Positions 25,939 to 36,288 of a DNA stretch of 64,000 bases are shown here, one piece after another; position 1 is the first letter of the stretch, and each line of letters begins with the position of its first letter. The notes beneath the pieces are model-generated. The model was not told where the DNA came from. It saw only the letters and a program-made list of their open reading frames with translations, and did no database searches. The translations under genes were made by a program, and so were the position numbers. The stretch comes from Chlorokybus atmophyticus (lineage: Eukaryota > Streptophyta > Chlorokybophyceae > Chlorokybales > Chlorokybaceae), in NCBI GenBank assembly GCA_009103225.1, contig RHPI01001037.1, positions 161,054-225,053 of the forward strand, read 5' to 3'.

Positions 25939-27061
25939 CTTCACCACGTGGCACAAACCACCATGCCCACCATTCAGAAGCTCAAAGGTTAGGGTTTTGG
26001 CCCAGTCATACGCCGACAACGTCTGCGCACAGCGTCGGCTCCCAGGGTGTGCGCATGCGTTGGATTGGTATGTGACTGCGTCGACTGCCCCGCAGACGGT
26101 GACGGCTGACCCTGGCGCCAAGTTCTCACTCAGAGCTCAACTGCGCCTACACCACAGCAGTCAGCGGTGGCGGTGGTGGTGGCGGCGGAGAAGGTGGCGG
26201 AGAAGGGCGACAACGACGACGGCGACGCAAACAAGACGCGCGAAGCTAGGTTGGCGCTGAGACTGGAGGAGAAGTCGTGCTGAGTGGACCGCAGCGCTGA
26301 GGTAAGCTTGGTTGTGGTATGTGCTCCCGACGACAGCATGGTGACCGATGCGGCATATACTGTCCAGCCCTCTTGTGTAGCGGGCGGTAGCCCACTGCTC
26401 CAGCTCGAAGAGGCTGGAGCAGTGGGCTACCGCCCGCTACACTTGTGTGTCAAGTTCACGACTGCATTGATTGCTGTTATGGTCACAGCGTGGGTGTAGC
26501 GCGCTTGCCTGCGTTGTCAGTCGGTATGAAGTCTGACTGGAACCCCTGTCTTGTGAATCGAACGCAAGTGATACGACTTTTGGATGAGGAAGTTGGTGAC
26601 TTTTCATTGTTTTGCTGACTGAGGTGGCGTGCTTGACGAGGGGCCGCTGGCCTGACAGGGGCTCAAGCGTTGCTTGTTCTGTTCATCTGATTGCGGGTGC
26701 ACATGACCAATAGCAGGTGGCGTTGAAGATGGAGTACGGCTTCCTGGGTGTCTGAAGCAGAGCGTTTTCCATCAAAGACGCTCGCGTGTCATGGACAGCG
26801 TACGCACCAGCTGCTCTTCTGCGACATGTCATCAACATGGGTTGCATAAGCATGTGCTCAGCCATACTCACAACAAGGCAACCTCAAAGCAGAATGCTGA
26901 TCTCTGTAGACTTAGTTGGGATTCTCCACAAGGAGCTCTTTCAGCAAGAGCAGTTGGATCTTTTCGCTGCCACTCCCTTCCAAGACATGCTTGGCGCTTA
27001 TGGCGGTGTAGTCGTTTGCCCGCAATGTGTTACTGACTAGTGCACTCGGGTATGACTACAG
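25939..27061. other. Divergent spacer with long hairpin
   Basis: The spacer between bL34 and the RBM5-like gene probably contains the 5' exons of the latter. An open plus-strand stretch at about 26909-27007 (ending FQDMLGAYGG) is a candidate first exon, but its phase does not fit the next exon. A perfect hairpin is at 26375-26442. Confidence 0.45.
26375..26442. repeat. Perfect 30-bp inverted repeat, 8-nt loop
   Basis: Arms 26375-26404 and 26413-26442 are exact reverse complements over 30 bp around the loop tcgaagag. It lies about 620 bp upstream of the first supported exon of the RBM5-like gene. Confidence 0.95.
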
Positions 27062-30000
27062 ACCATTGGTGGCTCGCGCGTGCGGCCAGATGCGGAGAGC
27101 TTGAGCCAGAGGTAGTGCATCTGTTTGCCAAGCCGTGTCATTGCCTTTATATCATGAACATGATGGGGCTTCTATCTTAACCTTAATCTCAATCTTGATT
27201 CATCTGGGTAATCACTTGCTTCTTATTCATGCGCATCATTTGGCTTGCTGCAGGGATGCTGAGCAGCCAGCGCAACATGACCCGCTTGCAAGTATTGAGC
27301 AGCGAGTGAACATTCGCGAAGATGGTGAACTGTCAGATCAGCAGGAGTTGCCTGAAACCAATGCTGACCGGCCCGATATCTTCGCAGAGCGTTCTGAACA
27401 GCATGCCACGACTAGCCAGCAGCACGACAGCAGAGGTCGAGAACGCGCTGGCAAGGAGCGGCGACAGCATTCCCGCAGCAGGTCTCGCAGTGGCTCTCCC
27501 CGACGCCGACTCCATCACAGGCGCAGGCATTCGCGATCAACGTCATGGTCTCGAAGCCCGAGGTCAAGATCGAGATCCCCTGCTAGGTATAGATCAACCA
27601 GCAGATCATGGTCTAGATCACCTCGTAGATCAAGACGGTATCATCGAAGGCATAGCAGGGAGCGCGATGAGCGCTACTACAGACGTGATCACGATGAGAG
27701 GTACACACCGGTGAACAGAGCACATCTGTCTAGTTGGGGTACGTATTTGTTGACCGTGTTCACTTTGTGATGGTGCAGGTGGGATCATCATCGTTCTGAC
27801 GGCTACAGTGATGACGACAGCTACCGCCCCAGACGACAAGACCCTTCCACAACCATTCTTGTGCAGGGGTTGCCCACTCACAAGGCTGAACAAGAAATTG
27901 GGGCATACTTTGGGGCTTGGGCACCAGTGCAGGCTGTGAGGGTAGTGAGAGATCGGGCAACCAACTTGTCGCGCGGGTTGGCATATGTCGATTTTGCTAC
28001 TTTGGCAGCTGCGAAGGCCGTATTGGACCAAAGTCAGCAGTATCCCCTCGTGTGGGACGACATGCAGCTTGCAGTGGAGTTCGACCGCTCTTCTAGGAAC
28101 AGAGACCTGCCCAGTAGAGGCTCAGCTGACTGGCTGTGCGAGTCCTGCGGTGGCGTCAACTTTGCACGCCGGATGCAGTGCTATCAGTGCAATGCTGCAA
28201 GGCCTGAACATGCTCAGCTTGCCAACTCAGGAAGCTCTGAACAGCCCTCCAATACGCTTGTCATTAGAGGTCTTGACATGGACGTCACAGAGGACGAAGT
28301 CAACACTGCATTCAGCCAATACGCTGCCATCAAGGAACTGAGGCTTGTTCGGGACAGGCGCACTGGGCTGCCTAGGGGATTTGCCTTCATTACCTTCTAC
28401 TCGGTTCAGGATGCCACATTTGCTCTTGCGAAGGTGGTTGCACCCTCTGGCTTGCAACTGCCGCGCCAGCAGCATCATCGTGCACATGTGGCATATGCTC
28501 GGGATGCTAAGGACTCAGCTGGACCGTCTCAGCTGGCGGCTGCGGCAATTGAAGCTGCGCAGTTTTCTCAACAATATGCCCGCAACAGCGGTGCGCACTC
28601 CTCGTGGCTTTCGGCACCACCAGCCAGCTGGGATGCCGAACTAGCAGGCTGGGCACCGAAGGAGTTTGGTGCCAGCTCGGATCCAGCTGCTGTTGACAAT
28701 ACATCTCAAGCTAGAGTTGCAGAGACCGCCTACGCTGGTGCACCAGGCCACCCAGTGACGGGCAACCCTGATGGTTCTGCAGCAAGGCATGCACGTTCTA
28801 GCGCTCAGGAACAGCAGCCAGCCCAAGCAGCGGCTGTCATTCAAATACCGGCGGGCTTCGTGTATGATGCTGCTTCTGGCTACTATATGAATGCGGACTC
28901 AGGGTATTACTATGATGCAAATTCAGGTACTGCATTAGTGGTGTTTCTCCAGTATGGCATACTTTGTCATCTGCCCGTGTGCTGACTTGGACACTGCACC
29001 AGGCTTGTACTACCATGGTGCTACTAGTACCTGGTATCGCTACGATTTTGAAGCAAACACATATGTGGCCTATGTCGCTCCAGAGGCTCAGGAAACAGAT
29101 TGTGATGATGCACAGCCGAAGTCCAAAGAGCGTTCCGGGGGTGTCGTGAAGGCTGTGAGCACTGTTGGGAAGAAGCATGTTGACAAGGACCTGCAGGTCT
29201 GGATTAGTTCATGAGCTGGCCTACTGCTACGGTTTTGCATTCAATGCTCTTGCTACTATCAGCTCTGTGTTGCTCACCGTCCTTTCAACAGGTTTGGAGC
29301 CAGCGACAGAAAGAGAAAGCTGCGGATGTTGCAACACCTTCACAGCAGGCCGAGGACAAGCCAAAAGGAAGAGGCGCCAGCATTGGTGCTTCATTCAAAC
29401 CGAACACGCAGGGTCTACTGGCAGCTGCGTATCGTGAGCAGGTACGTCGGCAATCCCTCGATGGCTGGTCATATGGCAGTAGTTCACTTGTTTCACAGCA
29501 CTCCATGCCAGCCTGCTTTAACACTCTGTGCATACTTGCTCTGCAGCAGTTGGCCACTGCCAAGACGCAGCCCGCAGGTGGAAAGTATCGCGACCGTGCT
29601 GCTGAGCGGCGTGCTTTGCATACTACGCAAGCAGGTGGTGGGGGGCTAGCAGCGGCAGCGGATGATGATGATCCTGTTACAGTGTCAAGTTCCAATGGTG
29701 CTCTCCGCAAGGATAATGTTGGTGGCCGCATGCGCGGTATGGGATGGCGAGATGGCGAGGTACGTTTTGGCTTGGACTGAGGCTGTATTACACTTGATAT
29801 GAGAAGACTGGCAAGGTTTGAGTTCCATGTTTGAGCAAGCGCAGTGCACTATTTCCGGACTTGTATGTTTACTTTAACGCAGGGGCTGGGCAAGCATGGA
29901 ACAGGCGTTGTGGAACCTGTCTTTGCAGACTCACGAAATGAGCGCGCTGGGTTGGGCTCACAGAGCAGGTACGCATTCGATCTGTCCTAGCGCTGTCTTT

Positions 30001-30216
30001 TGCACTATTTGCCATCGTGGCTGTCGCAGCATCTTGCACGTCACTGCAATGCATTAGTGTGCTTGTAAAACAGAACCATGTGTGTGGTTTAACATCAGCC
30101 CTGTGTGCTTTAGAGCCCCTGCTGATCCGCGCTTTGAAATTCTGCCCGGAGACAGCTACAGAGTGCAGATACAAAAGAAGGCGATGGCACGCTTTAACAG
30201 CATGTTGGATCAGTAG
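27062..30216 (+). CDS. RBM5/RBM10/SUA-type splicing regulator (5' end unresolved)
   Basis: A nuclear RNA-binding protein that acts in 3' splice-site choice. Exons: 27062-27111, 27254-27700, 27779-28926, 29003-29196, 29292-29441, 29547-29759, 29883-29968 and 30114-30216, all in frame, giving at least 797 residues. Domain order matches the family: an RS-rich region with many SR/RS pairs (about 27470-27700); RRM1 (ILVQGLPTHKAEQEIGAYFG, RGLAYVDF); a RanBP2-type zinc finger (WLCESCGGVN...MQCYQCN, WxCxxC...CxxC); RRM2 (LVIRGLDMDVTEDEV, RGFAFITF); an OCRE repeat region (YDAASGYYMNADSGYYYDAN, then GLYYHG and WYRYD); and a G-patch (MRGMGWRDGEGLGKHGTG). Plant SUPPRESSOR OF ABI3-5 has the same architecture. 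The Met-bearing first exon lies upstream of 27062 and is not resolved. Confidence 0.93.
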
Positions 30217-30725
30217 CAACTGCCATGCATGTGCACTTTTGTTCACAGTCCGTAGAGTTTCTTCGTTTATTGTTGGGGCAATAGGAACTCGCTTTGGCCA
30301 TGCGCATGGTTATGTTTGGTTCTGTGTTGCATTGGGACATGCACTAGTGCCAATACTGCCATATATTCATGATGCATGATGCATGATGCATGAAGTTACA
30401 ATCCTGTCTGGAGGCGCTGACATGCATGTGCTGTCTGTGCGCATGGGGGGGGTTGGGCCAGTTCCTGGCTTGTACATACTCTTGAACACAACCAGTCTTA
30501 AGTAGCTGGCTTGCTGTAGGGCCAAACCACACCGCAACCACTGTCAACGTCAAAAACTACTACACTACTAAGCTTTACATAGCTACTACTACTGTTTCTG
30601 CTGCTCATGTACTTGCTCATGTAATACACCGCAGTTTCTTGTATACCATTAGCAGTGCGCTGGCGTTGCTCTCATTGGTCTGCTGTAGCTTGATTGGCTC
30701 CAAGGAAGCGCATTGCAGTCATAGC
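30217..30725. other. Convergent spacer
   Basis: This 509-bp stretch separates convergent genes. A triple ATGATGC run is at about 30369-30391. I see nothing else. Confidence 0.5.
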
Positions 30726-31154
30726 TTAATCATTATCCTCAGGAGGCGGTGGTGGTGGGGGAGGGGTCGGTGGTGGGGGAGGGGACTTGATGCACTTGTT
30801 GTTTGCCCCATCCACGCACACGCACTCAGTGCACGTGTTGTAGATTGCGCAGTTGGGTGGGCTGGTGGAGTCCTTGGCCTGCTCTGCCGGGGGGACGCTG
30901 TTGGGCTCGCAGGTGCACTTTGTGTCGGGGACTGTCGGGCACTTGTCGCCGACACGGTTGGCACAAGAAGACTTCGTTCTGTCAAGCGTCCGCTCGCACA
31001 AGTACAGCTCCATGCCAGCATTCGGCCCAACCGGTGGGACGTACGGAAAGACCTTGTACTCGTAGCAGAGCTTGCCGCAGGGAAACTCTGCACTTACTGG
31101 CACCGCTGCGCTTGCGCACAGCAGCACCAGCACCAGTGCCACGACGATTTTCAT
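30726..31154 (-). CDS. Small secreted Cys-rich protein with polyproline tail
   Basis: A single-exon frame of 142 residues from ATG at 31154. It starts with a clear signal peptide (MKIVVALVLVLLCASAAV, cleavage near VSA/EF), followed by about 95 residues with 12 cysteines, including the spacing CAIYNTCTECVCVDG. It ends with SPPPPPTPPPPPPPPEDND. Even cysteine number, signal peptide and a Pro-rich tail suggest an extracellular or cell-wall protein, as in algal hydroxyproline-rich glycoproteins. The Cys pattern does not match pherophorin domains that I recall, so I give no family. The frame extends upstream to 31451, but the hydrophobic leader makes 31154 the likely start. The opposite strand is also open but looks like a shadow. 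Confidence 0.75.
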   Translation of the reverse strand: MKIVVALVLVLLCASAAVPVSAEFPCGKLCYEYKVFPYVPPVGPNAGMELYLCERTLDRTKSSCANRVGDKCPTVPDTKCTCEPNSVPPAEQAKDSTSPPNCAIYNTCTECVCVDGANNKCIKSPPPPPTPPPPPPPPEDND

Positions 31155-33247
31155 CCTTGCTCGCGACGTCAGGCCAGCTTCCTGAAGGTCACAGAACAGT
31201 GCCATGAGCCACGAGTAATTGCGCACCACACAAGCAGTACAGCTGTCAGGCATGGGAGCATCAAAGAGACAGCCCGCAGTACCAGCACGCATGCAATGCA
31301 CAAGCCAGGGAGACGGGCATAACACAGCAAAGCCAGAGAGAGAGTGGCAAATTCGTGTCATGACCAACTCCATGGCTACAGGCAGCAGTGCAGCAAGCCT
31401 CCCACAACTCACGCAAGCACAAGCGAGAGAGACAACCAGAGGTAAGCTCAAACCTGTGAAACTAGCACTTGCCTTTGGGGTGGGTAGGCAGTGGTGGCAA
31501 TTGTGGCGGCAGTAAAAGCGGGCGACTGCAAATTACACATGCACTCTGCAACCCATGCACAACATCCGCTTATGTATGTCACACTGTGCGACTCGCACAC
31601 GCACAGCCAAGAAAGGCCGGTTCAGAACCCTGTCATGGAGAGGCCTATCAGGCCGAAGAAAGCAGGCCACGCATGCTGGCGAAGGTGTGACACGTAGAGG
31701 ACGTACTGCTTTAACGGCCCATTGGCGCAGTGCTCGGCAACGCGTAGGGCTGCTTGCGCAAGAACGAAGGACCGAAGCCTGCGCATGGCGCTGCTTTGCA
31801 TGGCATGCACGGTGCATCGGCATGCGTGGCACAGCTTACTGGAATACCGGTAGGTAGATAGTCCATTTACATAGTTGAATGTCATGCATGACATGTTGCA
31901 CGACGCCCGTTTCAAATTGCAAGCCGACGTACTGTAAGGTATTGAACACGTGAGGCGTCTACGAACCACCATGGAAACGGGCCATGTCACGTCGCGAGTG
32001 TCGGCGGCGCACGAATGTGTCGTGAGAGTTGGGGCCTCCGACCTGCCCGTTCTTGTCATCCAATGGTGGTCATGTGCCACGTGCTGCGCATTGCCGCAGG
32101 TTTACATGTAACGCTGTGTGCGAATTAGTGATCAGACTGGATCATCCCGTGTCTCCAAGGAGCCATTATGGCTCTTGGTTAGTAATTGGTTGGAAAGGTG
32201 GCTGTAAACATAAAGAAGTCAACCCTTGAAAAGCCACATTTGACAACCAATATGATAATTCGTACGTAACACGCATGTTTGTAACACGAAGGTTGTTTAG
32301 TGCCACATTACACGACATCTATTGATAACACTTCTCTTGGTAGAAGAGCTCAACATCTTACCACGATCCTTCTTCGTGGTATAACGTTAAGTTGTTTACT
32401 TCATTACATATGTATGTTCGTAAGTGTGGAGTATTCAAGAATTGTAATTGAGCCGATGCAAGTTGTTTACCGGGTAGCCGAGCACTGGCATATACAGTGC
32501 ATGATTCCTTCAAATTACGTATAAGAGTTGCAAATATAGAAGTCGCAATCAAACAACTCAAGCGGCCCTTATGGTAAAGGCTAAATGCAAACAAGCACAC
32601 ATCAAGATGCTTAACATTTCAGTGGGTGCTTAGGTTGAGTTGCAACAACTGACGCTCCAATCAAGATGAGATATATGACATGGACATTATGACCCATAGG
32701 CATCAACAAGGGCCCCCGGGTGTGGGGCGAGAAGATACAGCATGTAGCGTAGAACAACCGCAGAGTGTAGTGTAGGGAGAGGGCAAGGAGAGGTTAGATC
32801 CTAGCTTTCATGATGTAGCATGAAATGCGTACATGTACACGTGACAGATATGTTGTTCTTGTCATAGCCTCTGTGTTTAATGGGGAGTTAAAATAAGATC
32901 TTAAGACGAGCTTGAACGGTGTCGTTTATTCGATACATTGCGGATGGCGACCAGTGTTTGGTATTCACGTATCATGTACAAAAGATGCGAAGCGGAGGTT
33001 GCGTATGCAAATGAGCATGAACATGCAGTGCCACACCCACGTCCACCACTGGTTGGTGAGTAACACTCATCAACCGTTGATAAGTGCTTTGAGTCAATCA
33101 CCGCTAAGGCATGCATAGCTATGTATTGGCATAGGTAGGCATGCATGGATATCGTATGTTATTTTACAGATGATAACTTAGCTGCACACGCAAATCGTCG
33201 TGTATATGGTTGCTGGGTTGCTTACGCGCGCACGTGTGCATACTATT

Positions 33248-33288
33248 TAATATACAGATGTGCACAGGCTGTGCACATCTGTATATTA
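33248..33288. repeat. Near-perfect palindrome, 20-bp arms
   Basis: Arms 33248-33267 and 33269-33288 are reverse complements with a single central base. Such a loop-less palindrome would extrude as a cruciform. Confidence 0.92.
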
Positions 33289-33305
33289 TATAGCGCACAC
33301 ACGCA

Positions 33306-33341
33306 CGCGCAAGCGCCACACGCGTGTGTGGCGCTTGCGCG
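33306..33341. repeat. Palindrome, 16-bp arms
   Basis: Arms 33306-33321 and 33326-33341 (cgcgcaagcgccacac and its complement) flank 4 bases. It is 17 bp after the previous palindrome. Confidence 0.9.
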
Positions 33342-33412
33342 GTTGCCCACGTGCACCCCGGGGTGTTCAAGGGGCCTCGATTAAACAGCACCCACGAATT
33401 TACACCTCTTGC

Positions 33413-33446
33413 ACACAACAATCCGCTTGTAAGCGGATTGTTGTGT
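33413..33446. repeat. Palindrome, 16-bp arms, 2-nt loop
   Basis: Arms 33413-33428 and 33431-33446 are exact complements around GT. It is the third palindrome within 200 bp, with sequence unrelated to the others. Confidence 0.92.
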
Positions 33447-33511
33447 AAACCACTCACACAACAGCGTACCATGCTCGCTACCACACTCCGGACACATAAG
33501 CCAACGCTAGC

Positions 33512-33513
<2 letters not shown>

Positions 33514-33588
<75 letters not shown>
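33514..33588. repeat. (CT)n microsatellite
   Basis: Uninterrupted CT of about 75 bp, directly after the palindrome cluster and before a GGGGTGACC/GGTCACCCC inverted repeat (33620-33664). Confidence 0.95.
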
Positions 33589-33590
<2 letters not shown>

Positions 33591-34767
33591 CCTCCCTCCG
33601 AGGGAGTCGTTGGTCAGCTGGGGTGACCCTTGGTCAACCCCCCACTGGGTTGGGGGGTCACCCCTTCACCCACATGACGAAGCAGTGTAGGCAAGGCACT
33701 GCATCTTACTAGCGGCTTGGCCTCAACTTTAGTCACGACTTGACAATTGGCTCGATTTACTTAAAGCCAGAAAGTTGTCAGTCGCTTGCATTGCCTGTGC
33801 ATTGATATAGCCTACAAGATGCATATCATAGTGATATTACAGCTATAATGTGCGCAGCTCGCCAGGCAGAGCACAACATCGGCTTCATTACATGTGCCAC
33901 CGACTGACACGAGTACGAGCTAAAAAAGTGTCGTAAGTATAATGACCATGCGCCGGATGACAAGTTCATCCCTTCGACGACAGAGAGATCTTTAGCAGTC
34001 ATAGAGCCTCCTTCCACAAGCTGATTACCAATTGCGCACGCATGCTCAAGCTTAGAGGGCATAGAAGTTCAAAGGCTAGCCAGTGTCGGGCTTCATGTCT
34101 TGAACGAGGGCTGTTTCCTTTGATTACTAAGTGCTGCACTCGATGAATTCGACCTCAGCTAGATCTACATACGGACTTCGCGAGTAAGATTCTCAAGCAA
34201 AGTGACTTCTTTTCGCAAGTCACGAGATTTGCGACTTAGCGAATTCGGCCAATGCCTCACTGGCCGATTCAACTTTTCAATCCACTTCAATTCACGAGTG
34301 AACTATCACTCGAAATGTTGAGAAAGGCTTGCGCCTCAAAATTCCCAAGTGCGGAGAAAGCGCGTGGCCACCTGAGACTGCAAAGGAAAAGAAAGATAAC
34401 GAACCCTACTCAAGCTTCAATGACCTACCCAACCCTGAAGTTGAATCCAGCTTCGACGTTCCGGGTGGTCGTAAAAACCGCGTATCTTGTTCAAACAGGT
34501 AAATCCTCATGCGGCAATAAGAAGCGCTTTAAGTGCTTTTGTGCGCTGCCCAAAAAAGCTAGCCAATGCCTTAGAGACTTCGCAACAGTTCGCTTGGCGA
34601 GGAACTTAGGATAATAGCGACTTTGCTAGATCCTCCCTGCTTAGAGTCTTTTGGGTGTCTTTCTCTAAATAGGTTAGAAGCCAAAGTTAATTAGGTTCTA
34701 AACTAATTGACTCGTCGTTCTGTTACCTTCCGCCGCAGCTTCCCGTCACCGCACGAGAACTCGCCCC

Positions 34768-34954
34768 NNNNNNNNNNNNNNNNNNNNNNNNNNNNNNNNN
34801 NNNNNNNNNNNNNNNNNNNNNNNNNNNNNNNNNNNNNNNNNNNNNNNNNNNNNNNNNNNNNNNNNNNNNNNNNNNNNNNNNNNNNNNNNNNNNNNNNNNN
34901 NNNNNNNNNNNNNNNNNNNNNNNNNNNNNNNNNNNNNNNNNNNNNNNNNNNNNN
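34768..34954. other. Assembly gap (187 N)
   Basis: A run of 187 N. Frames crossing it are meaningless. Sequence character differs on its two sides. Confidence 0.99.
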
Positions 34955-35064
34955 CCAACTTCGGAAACTATGAAGTGATAATATTTACCCTTGTTGTTGT
35001 ATTTTAGAATGCAGAACCACTTGAAACTAGCATCACTACAATGTTCATGTACGTACAGTGGATC

Positions 35065-35570
35065 TGTCACAAATTGGGATAAATTGTGACAGACCTCACT
35101 TATGGTAGTGTCTTTTACTACCATAGCCTAGTGGTCGGGCCCCAATTGTTACAATGGTAACGGAGCTTGACGTCTCAGGTTCAATTCCCGTAGGGGACTG
35201 AGGCAGATCCAAGGCAAAAACAAAACATTGGGGGCGGCTTGCCCTAGGCTGGGCGCGGGATCACGACCTGCGCGCTGAGCCAGTTAAACCTAAGGCCGCG
35301 TGAGCGGTCGCGCTGCGATGGCAGGTCGCGCGGTGAGGATGGCCGTTCGGTTGGTCAAGACCGTTCGTGGGCCGGATCCATCAGGCCGCGGGCAGACCGA
35401 TCGTGGTACGGTCGCGATCACGGCGACGTGGGCTAGTGCCTCATTGGATTATGAGGAACTCATGGGTTAAATTGGGGAGGAATGTCACAAATTGGGATAA
35501 ATTGTGACAGACCTCACTCATGGTAGTGTCTTTACTACCATAGCCTAGTGGTCGGGCCCCAATTATTACA
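35065..35570. mobile_element. TRIM (miniature LTR retrotransposon), complete, with TSD
   Basis: Two direct repeats, 35065-35153 (89 bp) and 35483-35570 (88 bp), differ at about three positions; each begins TGTCAC and ends TTACA, the TG...CA rule for LTRs. The 5-bp duplication GGATC flanks both ends (35060-35064 and 35571-35575). One base inside the left LTR end is TGGTAACGGAGC (35155-35166), resembling a Met-tRNA primer-binding site. Directly before the right LTR is the purine tract ggggaggaa (35474-35482). The 329-bp interior is GC-rich and has no coding frame, so the element is non-autonomous. A-box-like (35124-35134) and B-box-like (35178-35188) motifs are also present. Orientation follows the plus strand by PBS and PPT. 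Confidence 0.88.
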
Positions 35571-35575
35571 GGATC

Positions 35576-36288
35576 ACTTGTGCATTGCAACGTGCTCGTG
35601 ACGTGGTGCTGTAAAGAAGGCAACCACAGCTGTATGTATGATGTCAGGGTACCCTGGATCACCTATCTACCAGTAGTAGTGGTGGTGACTAGGTAGTCAC
35701 TACATAGTCACCACCATCACAAGGTAGGTGACGTACCTACACAATTACCTTGTCAAACGCCGTGCTTTTAACGTGAGGCTTGCATGCTGACGCAAAATGT
35801 GATAATGCGATGGTGCAATGGTTGCTATGCGTGTCGTTATTGAAGGCTTGTGCCAAGTTGTTGTGTGTAGCACTAAACATAGCGCTGCACACCATGTGGA
35901 ACCCATGAGTTCTTTATCGCGATGTTGGCAGCGTTTTTTATTTCAATGAGTTTAATATTTATAGCTTACAGTTAGTAGCACGCTTTTCCTCATCGTACTT
36001 GCACACAAATGCATGCCACAACACCAGATTACATCCTGTATACACGCAATGATTATTGCAAATGCATGGGGCAACAAGGTCCATCGCCAACCATTGGCAA
36101 TCCTCCTTCTTGAACACAATGAATAAAAACAACATCATACACTGGAATGCCAATTCAAGTGCCCCAACATACATTCCTAATTTACTTCACATCCTTTCAA
36201 CCAACCATTCTCGACTAGTGGTGTTGTCTTAGCGCTGTATTGCGTTCGTGCAACCCACGGCGGTGCTTGTCTCATTGTAAATGCCGGA
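35576..36288. other. Spacer with inverted repeat
   Basis: No gene is seen. Around 35681-35715, ggtggtgacta and its complement form a hairpin, nested in a larger imperfect palindrome (about 35663-35729). Confidence 0.55.

Larger units (their letters stand above)
31155..35059. other. Gene-free repeat-rich region
   Basis: No gene can be supported in 3.9 kb. It contains three palindromes (33248-33446), a CT tract, a further inverted repeat around 33620-33664, a compositionally distinct stretch (about 34080-34767) and the 187-N gap. Confidence 0.6.

Noticed and set aside
30726-31154. Pherophorin
   Set aside because: The polyproline and secretion signal suggested it, but the Cys spacing and conserved pherophorin motifs are not seen.
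30639-31322. 227-codon plus-strand frame opposite the Cys-rich protein
   Set aside because: The minus strand has a signal peptide, regular cysteines and a Pro tail; the plus frame is its mirror.
33248-33446. CRISPR-like array
   Set aside because: The three palindromes differ in sequence, have no regular spacers, and the DNA is eukaryotic.
35118-35200. A tRNA gene
   Set aside because: A- and B-box-like motifs and a GCC/GGC D-stem are present, but acceptor ends do not pair and the segment spans an LTR border; better explained as part of the TRIM element.
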